Positions 26,106 through 33,687 of a DNA stretch of 64,000 nucleotides are shown here, in pieces (positions within the stretch are counted from its first letter, which is position 1; each line of letters starts with the position of its first letter). The stretch lies in NCBI GenBank assembly GCA_002708845.1, contig PAPI01000001.1, positions 310,001 through 374,000 on the forward strand, read 5' to 3'. Source of the stretch: Leeuwenhoekiella sp. Its GTDB lineage: Bacteria; Bacteroidota; Bacteroidia; Flavobacteriales; Flavobacteriaceae. Made by a program: the position numbers and the translations under genes. Below the pieces are notes generated by a model. That model was not told the origin of the DNA. It made no database searches and saw only the letters and a list, made by a program, of their open reading frames with translations.

Positions 26106-26945
26106 TTAGTCTGTGCTGCTCACAAGAGAAAGGAACTTGTCAAGATTTGGCAAAATGATTATGCGCGTTCTTCTGTTTTTAGCCCTGTCTTCTTTCGTCG
26201 CATTGTCTACTAAAGGAAGGTAGCTGCTACGACCTGCTGCTATTAATTTTGCAGGATCTACATTATATTTGTCCTGTAGCTCACGTATGATGGCTGTTGA
26301 TCGTTGTACACTTAACTCCCAATTGTCTTTAATGTATGCGCCCGGTTTTACAGTCTGGTCGTCAGTATGACCTTCAACCATAACTTCGACGGCCGGTTCA
26401 GAATTTATAACATCAGCCAGGCGTTTGAGTAAATCGTCAGCTTTACGGCTTACACGATAGCTTCCGCTATTGAACAATAACTTATCTGAAACATTAATCA
26501 TAACCACAGTCTCATCAATATCAACCTGGATGTCATCATCTGAAGTAACATTTTCATCCAGATTCTTCTTTAAATTGTAAGAGATGGCCAGATTCATAGA
26601 GTCTTCAAGGCTTGTTGCCTGAGAAAGCTCATCCTGATTTGCATTCTTCAAAGTCTCACGCATTTTTGCTTTAGAGTCTTCAGACATCACAGCCAGGTTC
26701 TCTACCAGATCTAATTTCTGATAGTTCTCATCACGCAGGGAATTGATTTTAGTATTATAATCTGCAACACGATTTTCAATCGCGTTGTACTTGGCCTCAA
26801 GTTCTTCTTTTTCTACCTGAGTTTTGGTCAACGTGACACGAGTATTGTCGTATTGACTTTGCAGTTCTGTATATTTTTTTTTAGATACACAGGAAACGGT
26901 AAGTATGGTTACGCCCAGGGCCGCAACGGTGTTTAAAGTTTTCAT
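26106..26945 (-). CDS. OmpA-family peptidoglycan-binding lipoprotein
   Basis: About 279 residues. The N-terminus MKTLNTVAALGVTILTVSC ends in a lipobox Cys. A coiled coil at about 25-110 (QSQYDNTRVTLTKTQVEKEE and on) is followed by an OmpA C-terminal domain at about 150-270, with LLFNSGSYRVSRKADDLLKRL, VMVEGHTDD, NWELSVQRSTAIIREL and NRRTRIIILP. It should anchor the outer membrane to peptidoglycan, as Pal does. The ATG at 26945 is chosen over an upstream TTG because it gives a compact lipoprotein signal. It is monocistronic. Confidence 0.9.
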   Translation of the reverse strand: MKTLNTVAALGVTILTVSCVSKKKYTELQSQYDNTRVTLTKTQVEKEELEAKYNAIENRVADYNTKINSLRDENYQKLDLVENLAVMSEDSKAKMRETLKNANQDELSQATSLEDSMNLAISYNLKKNLDENVTSDDDIQVDIDETVVMINVSDKLLFNSGSYRVSRKADDLLKRLADVINSEPAVEVMVEGHTDDQTVKPGAYIKDNWELSVQRSTAIIRELQDKYNVDPAKLIAAGRSSYLPLVDNATKEDRAKNRRTRIIILPNLDKFLSLVSSTD

Positions 26946-27030
26946 TTTTATCAAAAATTATAGTTAGGTTTTTATAACCTCGAAAAATGCGCATTAGTGC
27001 CCTAACGATCTTATTTTTCTGTTAAAAAAA

Positions 27031-27066
27031 AAATCCTGCAATTCGATGAACTGCAGGATTTTTTTA
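27031..27066. terminator. Terminator after the FKBP gene
   Basis: A perfect 10-bp stem (27031-27040 with 27052-27061) with a small inner TTC/GAA pair, and A and T runs on both sides. Confidence 0.85.
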
Positions 27067-27099
27067 TTGGCTGATTTTTCAGCTTTGCATTAAAATAGA

Positions 27100-27552
27100 T
27101 TATTTGATTTCAACGAGTTCCAGATCAAAAACTAAATCCTGACCGGCCAGTGGGTGATTTGCATCAATTACGATACTGTCATTACGCACTTCGGCAACTC
27201 GTAACTGGCGCTCAGTACCATCAGGGTTTTTAGCCATAAGTCCCATACCTACCTGAGGATCAATTTCAGAAGGTAAATCACTTTTAGGAACTTCCTGAAA
27301 AAGCTCTTTTCTTACTTCCCCATAAGCCTCAGCTTCTGGGATTGTAACGGTCTTTTTTTCGCTAACTGACATATCAATCAAACCTTGTTCAAAACCGGGA
27401 ATGATCATACCCTGACCAAGCTGAAATTCAAGAGGCTGCTTATCTACCGAACTGTCAAAAATCTGACCATTAGTAAGCTTACCGGTGTAATGAACTTTTA
27501 CTGTGTCGTTATTTTTTACTTTTCGCTGTGTGTTTTTTTCCTGTGTTTCCAT
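27100..27552 (-). CDS. FKBP-type peptidyl-prolyl isomerase, SlyD-like
   Basis: About 150 residues. FKBP halves are split by an insert-in-flap chaperone domain, as in SlyD: VKVHYTGKLTNGQIFDSS, then PLEFQLGQGMIIPGFEQGL, then the inserted KTVTIPEAEAYGEVRKELFQ segment and the return ANHPLAGQDLVFDLELVEI. It lacks the His-rich metal tail of E. coli SlyD. It is a cytosolic folding helper. The start is the ATG at 27552 (METQEK) rather than the GTG two codons upstream. Confidence 0.92.
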   Translation of the reverse strand: METQEKNTQRKVKNNDTVKVHYTGKLTNGQIFDSSVDKQPLEFQLGQGMIIPGFEQGLIDMSVSEKKTVTIPEAEAYGEVRKELFQEVPKSDLPSEIDPQVGMGLMAKNPDGTERQLRVAEVRNDSIVIDANHPLAGQDLVFDLELVEIK

Positions 27553-27629
27553 AGGCACAAACTAAAGATTAGGGCTTGCAATACCTAGGTATAAGTGTTA
27601 AAATCTGAATTTTTAGGAGTCTTAAAACA

Positions 27630-27662
27630 AAAAGCATCAAAACCTGAGGAATTGATGCTTTT
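27630..27662. terminator. Terminator downstream of lepB
   Basis: Stem AAAGCATCAA (27631-27640) with its complement (27651-27660), and A and T runs on the flanks. It closes the parA-lepB minus-strand run. Confidence 0.75.
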
Positions 27663-27682
27663 AAGTAGATTTTTTTGTGTTA

Positions 27683-29257
27683 TTAGGACTTGCTTGCGCG
27701 CTTGTTTTTAATGATTTTTGAAATAACCAGATAAGCTATTAGCGCAATAACAAAATAGAGGAAATACGATACAGGTTTGCCATCACCACCTACTGTGGTA
27801 AATATACGTTCCCAACGAATTTTCTCCCCAATTCCCTTGCCATTACTATCCCAGCTAAACCAGATAAACACCGGTTTACCTACAATATGATTCTCAGGTA
27901 CAAAGCCCCAAAAACGGCTGTCTTCACTGTTGTGGCGGTTATCACCCATCATCCAGTAATAGTCCTGTTTAAAGGTGTAGGAGGTAAGCGGTTGCCCATC
28001 TAACAGAACCTGATTACCATTTACAGTAATTTTACGCGGATTTCCCATTTCTTCGCCCTCATAAACTTCTATGAGTCTTTTATAAAGCGGAATGTTCTCG
28101 GCATTAATTGGTGTAGTCGTACCTTTTTTAGGGATATATAAAGGTGCGATCTGATCAACATTTCCTAAACTGGCCGATCCTTTAGGAAAAATAGATGGTT
28201 CTTTAGTATCCCTGGGTGCAATTATACGTTCGAGAGCAGCAACATTGGGATGATTTTTAAAGCGCTCCGCGTTTTCTTCAGAAAGTTCAGGAATATAAAA
28301 TTGGTTTCCCTGTACAAATCGAAGCTGCTTAATCTTGTACTGATCGTAAAGATTTTTAGCATTAAAGCCACCGTTTTTAGATACCCCGGTATAGCCGTAT
28401 TGTAAACGTGCTCGGTCTGGTAATTCCAGAGGTTTGTTGTTTACAAACACTTTACCGTCCACAACTTTGAGGCTGTCACCCGGCAAACCTACTGCACGCT
28501 TCACATAGTTAGACTTTTTATCTATTGGCTTGTGGTAATATTTACCGTCATCAAGTCCATAAAATTTATTAACCGTATCTACAGGCCAGCTGAAAACCAC
28601 AATATCACTGCGTTCCACATCCTGAAATCCCGGTAGTCTGAAATAGGGGAGCTGTGGCTTATCTAGATACGATTTGACTCCCAGTTTAGGAATTGTGTCG
28701 TGTACCATTGGGAAACTTACGGTGGTCATGGGTGTACGGGCCCCATAGTGAAACTTGCTTACAAATAGAAAATCTCCAATTAACAAGGTACGTTCTAAGG
28801 AACCTGTAGGTATTGTAAAAGGTTGCATTACATAGGTGTGTACAATGGTAGCTGCAACAACTGCAAAAAGAATGGAACTTACCCATTCCCCGGAAGTACT
28901 CTTAGGAACTAATGAACGATCTTCCCTATAAGTAACATCCTGCATGTAATTAATGTAATACAGGTAAAACCCTAGTGTGATAAGAACCAATACGGTATCT
29001 GTCGTAGTGTTTTTTCCAAAACTGCGAGCCGTTTCAACCCAAACAACCGGAAACATAATAAGATTTACAATAGGGATAAAAAGAAGAATCGTCCACCACC
29101 ATGGTCTCCCAATAATTTTCATCAAAATGACGGCGTTGTAAACGGGAATAATGGCTTCCCAGGCTTGTCTGCCGGCTTTTTTATACAGTTTCCAGGTTCC
29201 TAAAAAATGAATTACCTGAACTACCAGAAAAAAAATAAACCACTGTATTAAGGTCAT
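27683..29257 (-). CDS. lepB: Signal peptidase I
   Basis: A 524-residue leader peptidase, much longer than E. coli LepB, as usual in Bacteroidota. Several transmembrane helices lie at about 1-90 (with a DUF5684-like start) and 125-145. The catalytic Ser is in IPTGSLERTLLIGDF, the general-base Lys in NYVKRAVGLPGDSL, and the GDNRHNSEDSRFWGFVP box lies near 450. A final helix sits close to the C-terminus (FLYFVIALIAYLVIS). It removes signal peptides at the outer face of the inner membrane. It is the last gene of the parA-parB-DUF5683-dapB-lepB run. Confidence 0.94.
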   Translation of the reverse strand: MTLIQWFIFFLVVQVIHFLGTWKLYKKAGRQAWEAIIPVYNAVILMKIIGRPWWWTILLFIPIVNLIMFPVVWVETARSFGKNTTTDTVLVLITLGFYLYYINYMQDVTYREDRSLVPKSTSGEWVSSILFAVVAATIVHTYVMQPFTIPTGSLERTLLIGDFLFVSKFHYGARTPMTTVSFPMVHDTIPKLGVKSYLDKPQLPYFRLPGFQDVERSDIVVFSWPVDTVNKFYGLDDGKYYHKPIDKKSNYVKRAVGLPGDSLKVVDGKVFVNNKPLELPDRARLQYGYTGVSKNGGFNAKNLYDQYKIKQLRFVQGNQFYIPELSEENAERFKNHPNVAALERIIAPRDTKEPSIFPKGSASLGNVDQIAPLYIPKKGTTTPINAENIPLYKRLIEVYEGEEMGNPRKITVNGNQVLLDGQPLTSYTFKQDYYWMMGDNRHNSEDSRFWGFVPENHIVGKPVFIWFSWDSNGKGIGEKIRWERIFTTVGGDGKPVSYFLYFVIALIAYLVISKIIKNKRASKS

Positions 29258-29357
29258 AGGTCTTTATTTTAAATGCTGACTACAAAAAGAATAATTCTAG
29301 TTTGTAAGTCAAAAAAATCAATATACTGTTACAATTTTTTACGTAGAGATCAATTGG

Positions 29358-30053
29358 CTATAAGCCCAGAACATCTTTCATACCGTAAACTCCGGTTTTA
29401 TCTTTTAACCATTCTGCAGCGATTATAGCTCCAAGGGCAAAGCCATTACGACTATGTGCTTTGTGCTCGATGGTGATTTCATCCACGGCACTTTGGTAAT
29501 TAATACTGTGCGTACCGGGAACTTCGCCTTCGCGTATTGCTTTTATCGTTAATTTACCTTCCTGCTTTTCGTCTAAAATCCAATCCTTTTTCTCAGAATG
29601 ATCAACTATTCCTTCAGCAAGGGTTATCGCCGTACCGCTGGGTGCATCCAGTTTATGAATGTGATGCACTTCGGTCATACTTACATCATATTCCTGAAGA
29701 TTCTGCATCATCTTGGCTAATTGCTTATTAAGCTCAAAAAAGATATTGACACCCACACTAAAATTAGACGCGTAAATAAAAGCGCCCTTTTTGTTTTCGC
29801 AAAGCGAAACCATATCATCATAACGTTCAAGCCAACCCGTGGTACCTGATACTACTGGCACACCGGCATTTAGGCATGCTGAAATATTTGCTACTGCAGC
29901 ATCTGGAACACTAAAATCGATAGCAACATCAGCACTATTAAATTCATAGTCGTCACCCTGATCGATGGTTTTTACAATACTATGTCCACGTTCAGTAGCA
30001 AGTTTTTCTATGGTTTTTCCCATTCGGCCGTAGCCTAATAGTGCAATTTTCAT
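29358..30053 (-). CDS. dapB: 4-hydroxy-tetrahydrodipicolinate reductase
   Basis: A 231-residue DapB for lysine and diaminopimelate synthesis, reducing hydroxytetrahydrodipicolinate with NAD(P)H. The Rossmann start LLGYGRMGKTIE, SGTTGW, SNFSVGVN and the substrate signature VHHIHKLDAPSGTA are all present. It is about 40 residues shorter than the E. coli enzyme, as typical in Bacteroidota. It is 2 bases after the DUF5683 gene and 100 bases before lepB. Confidence 0.95.
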   Translation of the reverse strand: MKIALLGYGRMGKTIEKLATERGHSIVKTIDQGDDYEFNSADVAIDFSVPDAAVANISACLNAGVPVVSGTTGWLERYDDMVSLCENKKGAFIYASNFSVGVNIFFELNKQLAKMMQNLQEYDVSMTEVHHIHKLDAPSGTAITLAEGIVDHSEKKDWILDEKQEGKLTIKAIREGEVPGTHSINYQSAVDEITIEHKAHSRNGFALGAIIAAEWLKDKTGVYGMKDVLGL

Positions 30054-30055
30054 AA

Positions 30056-30649
30056 TTAAAAAGTATAGGTAATACGCATCCCGAATGTATTGGAGATATC
30101 TAAATCGTCGCGTTGTATATAAGGGGAGAAGCTCAGCCTATCTTCAATATCGTATTGAGAGAGGTGCGCATCTACGTTAGCTTCTAAAATTTGAAGTACA
30201 TAAATACCGGCGGTAATTAAAATAGAAAGCTCTTTATTTCTGCGGTAAAAATCCTGAGCCCGTATCAGTTGATCTTCGGTAAAAATCTGATTGATATTTC
30301 CTTCTTCATCAATTTCTGTAAACTCATCAATACGTCCCGCTATTCGGTCTTTGTAAGCAGTGCGATAGGTTTGAAACAAATCCTGATTATAGATTGCGAT
30401 TCCTACACCGGTACCAATAGCTCCGTAAACCAGAGGGATTTTCCAATAGTCGCCGTTATAAGCCTGACCCAATCCCGGAAGCACAGCGGCATAAAATGCG
30501 GCTCGCGAAGGTTTTAAAGCATCGTATTCCTGAAAAGTTTCATCAATTTCTTCCGCTTTAACAGTAGGCGCTTCCTGCTCGTCAGAAATTTGAGCCTGAA
30601 TGCTTAGGGTTAAAAAGAGACCTGTGATAAGCGAAACCAGTTTACGCAC
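30056..30649 (-). CDS. DUF5683 envelope protein
   Basis: A 197-residue exported or membrane protein with a signal sequence (RKLVSLITGLFLTLSIQAQ) and the DUF5683 core at about 45-150 (PSRAAFYAAVLPGLGQAYNG, KIPLVYGAIGTGVGIAIYN, LQILEANVDAHLSQYD). It starts at a GTG that overlaps the parB stop by 8 bases; there is no upstream ATG. Its position between parB and dapB is conserved in Flavobacteriia. Function is unknown. Confidence 0.85.
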   Translation of the reverse strand: MRKLVSLITGLFLTLSIQAQISDEQEAPTVKAEEIDETFQEYDALKPSRAAFYAAVLPGLGQAYNGDYWKIPLVYGAIGTGVGIAIYNQDLFQTYRTAYKDRIAGRIDEFTEIDEEGNINQIFTEDQLIRAQDFYRRNKELSILITAGIYVLQILEANVDAHLSQYDIEDRLSFSPYIQRDDLDISNTFGMRITYTF

Positions 30650-31547
30650 CAGAAATAAGTTTTTTAAGACGTTTGAAGTCTTCTTCAGATGAAAACGGAA
30701 TGATTAGCTTTCCATTGCCTTTGGCGGCAACTTTTACGTCAACTTTAGCTCCAAAATATTCTGCAAACTCTTTTTTCCCGTTTTCAATGAATTCAGGAAT
30801 CTGTGCCGGTTTTGATTTTTCAGGAGTCTTAATACCTTTTCCGGATTTATAATCCTTAACCAGAGCTTCTGTAGCACGCACAGACAGTGAATTCTCAATT
30901 ATCTTTTCGTAGATATCAAGTTGATCTGACGTATTATCTATATTGATAAGTGCCCGGCCGTGGCCCATAGACAAAAAGCCATCACGCATACCGGTTTGAA
31001 TAATGGGATCAAGTTTAAGAAGGCGCAAATAGTTTGCAATGGTTGAGCGATTTTTACCTACCCGTTCGCTCATTTGCTCCTGCGTAAGGTTAATTTCTTC
31101 AATAAGGCGCTCATAAGACAAAGCGATCTCAATGGGATCCAGATCTTCACGCTGTATGTTTTCAACCAGTGCCATCTCAAGTGATTCCTGGTCATTTGCG
31201 ATGCGTATGTAGGCTGGAATGGTTTCAAGACCCACAAGTTTTGAAGCTCTAAAACGGCGTTCACCTGATACGAGCTGGTATTTTCCGAAATCAATTTTGC
31301 GTACGGTGATGGGTTGAATTACCCCCAACTCCCGAATGGATGAAGCCAGTTCTTTAAGAGCATCTTCATTAAAGCTGCTACGCGGCTGAAACGGGTTAAC
31401 TTCAATCTGATCAAGCTCTAATTCAACGATGTTACCTACAACCTTATCTGCACCTTTATCTCCTGCTGATTTTATGTCGTTATCGGGATCCTTCAGCAGT
31501 GCTGAAAGACCACGACCCAGAGCTTGTTTTTTCATTGCTTTAGCCAT
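30642..31547 (-). CDS. parB: Chromosome-partitioning protein ParB
   Basis: A 301-residue ParB/Spo0J. The N-terminal CTP-binding ParB/Srx domain has IQPITVRKI and the GERRFRASKLVG arginine patch (about 105-125). A KorB-type helix-turn-helix follows (LTQEQMSERVGKNRSTIANYLRLL). The C-terminus after about 240 is the dimerisation domain. It binds parS and loads onto DNA as a clamp with ParA. It lies 2 bases after parA. Confidence 0.95.
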   Translation of the reverse strand: MAKAMKKQALGRGLSALLKDPDNDIKSAGDKGADKVVGNIVELELDQIEVNPFQPRSSFNEDALKELASSIRELGVIQPITVRKIDFGKYQLVSGERRFRASKLVGLETIPAYIRIANDQESLEMALVENIQREDLDPIEIALSYERLIEEINLTQEQMSERVGKNRSTIANYLRLLKLDPIIQTGMRDGFLSMGHGRALINIDNTSDQLDIYEKIIENSLSVRATEALVKDYKSGKGIKTPEKSKPAQIPEFIENGKKEFAEYFGAKVDVKVAAKGNGKLIIPFSSEEDFKRLKKLISGA

Positions 31548-31549
31548 GC

Positions 31550-32317
31550 TTACGCGTCATTTTTTGTGATTATCTCCTGGGCTAAACTTAAGTAATTTGC
31601 GGCACCTTTACTGCCCGCATCGTAGTTTATTATGCTTTCACCGTAACTGGGAGCTTCGCTAAGGCGCACATTACGCTGGATGATGGTTTCAAAAACCATT
31701 TCATCAAAATGCTTTTGCACCTCTTCCACAACCTGATTAGATAAACGCAGGCGTGAGTCAAACATAGTCAACAACAAGCCTTCTATGTCTAACGTGCTGT
31801 TGTGTATTTTTTGAACACTTTTAATGGTGTTTAGCAATTTACCCAGACCTTCAAGTGCAAAATACTCACATTGTATAGGTATAATTACCGAATCTGATGC
31901 GGTAAGTGCATTAAGCGTAAGAAGTCCCAAAGAAGGCGCGCAGTCAATCAAGATATAGTCGTATTGATCTTTTAAGTGACGTATTGCTTTACGAAGCATA
32001 TATTCACGCTGTTCCATCTCGACCAGTTCAATTTCTATCGCTACAAGATCTATGTGTGCCGGAATGAGATCCAGATTGGGAGATTCCGTTTTGATAATGG
32101 TTTCTTCAGCAGAGCTGGAATGTTCGAGTAACTGATAGGTACCCAACTCTACAGACTCTACGTCAACACCCAGGCCTGAGGTGGCATTTGCCTGCGGATC
32201 TGCATCAATAAGAAGAACTTTTTTTTCAAGAACCCCTAGAGAGGCTGCCAGATTTACCGAAGTAGTTGTCTTACCAACGCCCCCTTTTTGATTTGCAATT
32301 GCAATGATTTTACCCAT
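31550..32317 (-). CDS. parA: Chromosome-partitioning ATPase ParA/Soj
   Basis: A Walker-type ATPase of about 255 residues. The deviant Walker A (NQKGGVGKTTT) starts at residue ~8, Walker A' is DADPQANATSGLG and Walker B is YILIDCAPSLG. It drives segregation of ParB-parS complexes. The ATG at 32317 (MGKIIAIANQ) is chosen; the longer frame adds an 11-residue tail not seen in the family. It heads the run parA-parB-DUF5683-dapB-lepB and is divergent from the peptide cassette. Confidence 0.95.
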   Translation of the reverse strand: MGKIIAIANQKGGVGKTTTSVNLAASLGVLEKKVLLIDADPQANATSGLGVDVESVELGTYQLLEHSSSAEETIIKTESPNLDLIPAHIDLVAIEIELVEMEQREYMLRKAIRHLKDQYDYILIDCAPSLGLLTLNALTASDSVIIPIQCEYFALEGLGKLLNTIKSVQKIHNSTLDIEGLLLTMFDSRLRLSNQVVEEVQKHFDEMVFETIIQRNVRLSEAPSYGESIINYDAGSKGAANYLSLAQEIITKNDA

Positions 32318-32597
32318 AGGTTGTGTGAGAATTATTAAGCGAAAATACAATATATAACCCGCAAATGAAATGCTTTTTGTTAACAGTCGTCGTTCACAAA
32401 AACTTCACGAACAGATACTCTTAAATGTAGTAACTGCTGAAAAGTTAGCTACCGAAATAAATTATTATTAATAATGGATTATAATTTATAAATGAACTAT
32501 TTACATCTGAAAATTAGGGGTTTGGTCGATTTTATTTTTTTGATCCTTTTATTGCTTGTACATTCAACTGTATAAAACATAACAAAAACTAAGTATT

Positions 32598-32783
32598 ATG
32601 AACCAAACCAAACTTAAACTGGAAGATTTCTCTTTTGAGAAGTTGGAAGAGCGTAAGGAATTTACATTCTATTACAGTCACGACTCCGGTTGTGCAAAAA
32701 CACACAGCTCTTGTGATCCATGTTCACCACCACCGTCTTGTCCACCACCTCCACCACCACCATGTGGCGGTACACCAACCTAA
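32598..32783 (+). CDS. Cys/Pro-rich ribosomal peptide precursor (RiPP-like)
   Basis: A 61-residue peptide in two parts. Residues 1-26 look like a charged amphipathic leader (LKLEDFSFEKLEERKEF). Residues 27-61 form a low-complexity core with five Cys (32, 39, 42, 48, 56) spaced X6, X2, X5, X7 and Pro runs, the longest seven in a row between C48 and C56; it ends CGGTPT. Cys are followed or preceded by small residues or Pro, so no zinc fold is evident. A leader-plus-core layout next to a PqqD/M50 gene suggests a precursor that is modified. It has its own leader and a hairpin after it. The function is inferred, and no known precursor family is recognised. Confidence 0.7.
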   Translation: MNQTKLKLEDFSFEKLEERKEFTFYYSHDSGCAKTHSSCDPCSPPPSCPPPPPPPCGGTPT

Positions 32784-32826
32784 AATAAATATTAGTTGGG
32801 TGGCATCTTAAGGTGCAGTTAAAACT

Positions 32827-32860
32827 AAAAGTTCAAATTAAATTTTTAATTTGAACTTTT
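32827..32860 (+). terminator. Attenuating terminator inside the peptide cassette
   Basis: A perfect 14-bp inverted repeat (32827-32840 with 32847-32860, 6-base loop) whose right arm ends in a T run. It lies between the precursor gene and the two enzyme genes. Partial read-through would give much precursor mRNA and little enzyme mRNA. Confidence 0.82.
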
Positions 32861-32873
32861 TACATTTTTAGAT

Positions 32874-33686
32874 ATGTCTCAAAACGCAATCTCAACCTAT
32901 TTTTTTACCCGCTTACTTGAATTTATCAGTCCTTTGTGTGACATAGATGATGATGAGCGCTTTAATAGCTTTAAAAAGGCGGTATCATATTATACCTATT
33001 ACACCTTCACCATTGATGCATTAGTTGATGGCGAGATACGTTTTGATTCAAATACTCAGGCAAGCGAGCATAAACTTGTAAAGGCAAACAGTTCTAACAC
33101 CAAATCCTTATGCATATTAGCCAGGCTATTTGATGATAATTCTCCTTTTTGGACAATCATGGAAACTTATATGAACTCTTATTATGCTGGCTTGGTCCTT
33201 GAGAAACAGAATAATAACAATGAGTATTCGCACAGTCTGGAAAGTTTTAAGGTTTATGCGTTAGCAAAACATGCACCAGCATTTGTCCCTTCAGGCGGAT
33301 TGCTTTTACTTTTTAAAGCTCAAATAGATCAAAAACGGCTAGAGCGTTTATTAACTCCATTATTCTACGGGATGCAAATGCTTGATGATCTTGAAGATTT
33401 TTATCAGGATATTCAATCGGGCCAATTAACTTATTGTATTAGCCGGGTAAAAAGTTATATAAAACTGGAAGGAGTGGAAAATCCAAATAATCTGGAGCGC
33501 TTTGAGGAACGTGTTTTCTATCTGTCAGGAATTGCTCGAGAATGCAACGATTTTGCAGAAAAACAATTTGAGAAGGCCATGGAAGAGGCTTTGGAACTTC
33601 AACTGAATGATTTGGTTTCCTGGATTGAAAGTATGTTTAAAATGCTTGAGCACAACCGCAATATTATTGACGAGGTAAGTAACTAG
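32874..33686 (+). CDS. Class I isoprenoid-synthase-fold protein
   Basis: A 270-residue, almost entirely helical protein. MQMLDDLEDFYQDIQSGQLT at about 168-187 closely resembles the second aspartate-rich motif of polyprenyl diphosphate synthases and terpene synthases (QxxDDxxD followed by G-x-T). At the place of the first motif is FTIDALVDGE (D48, A49, D52), where the middle Asp of DDxxD is missing. Metal-diphosphate binding is therefore plausible but may be altered. It has no signal peptide. It is one base ahead of the M50 gene and downstream of the peptide gene. It could make an isoprenoid, transfer one to the peptide, or have been recruited for another step; I cannot decide. Confidence 0.65.
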   Translation: MSQNAISTYFFTRLLEFISPLCDIDDDERFNSFKKAVSYYTYYTFTIDALVDGEIRFDSNTQASEHKLVKANSSNTKSLCILARLFDDNSPFWTIMETYMNSYYAGLVLEKQNNNNEYSHSLESFKVYALAKHAPAFVPSGGLLLLFKAQIDQKRLERLLTPLFYGMQMLDDLEDFYQDIQSGQLTYCISRVKSYIKLEGVENPNNLERFEERVFYLSGIARECNDFAEKQFEKAMEEALELQLNDLVSWIESMFKMLEHNRNIIDEVSN

Positions 33687-33687
33687 A

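Noticed and set aside
30642..32597. parS site near parAB
   Set aside because: I scanned for the TGTTtCACGTGAAACA-type palindrome and found no acceptable match near the par genes; a CACGTG at about 61665 lies in menD and does not fit the flanks.
32700..32783. Pro-rich tail as a random low-complexity spurious ORF
   Set aside because: The regular Cys placement, charged leader, stop followed by a strong hairpin and adjacent enzyme genes make a real gene more likely.
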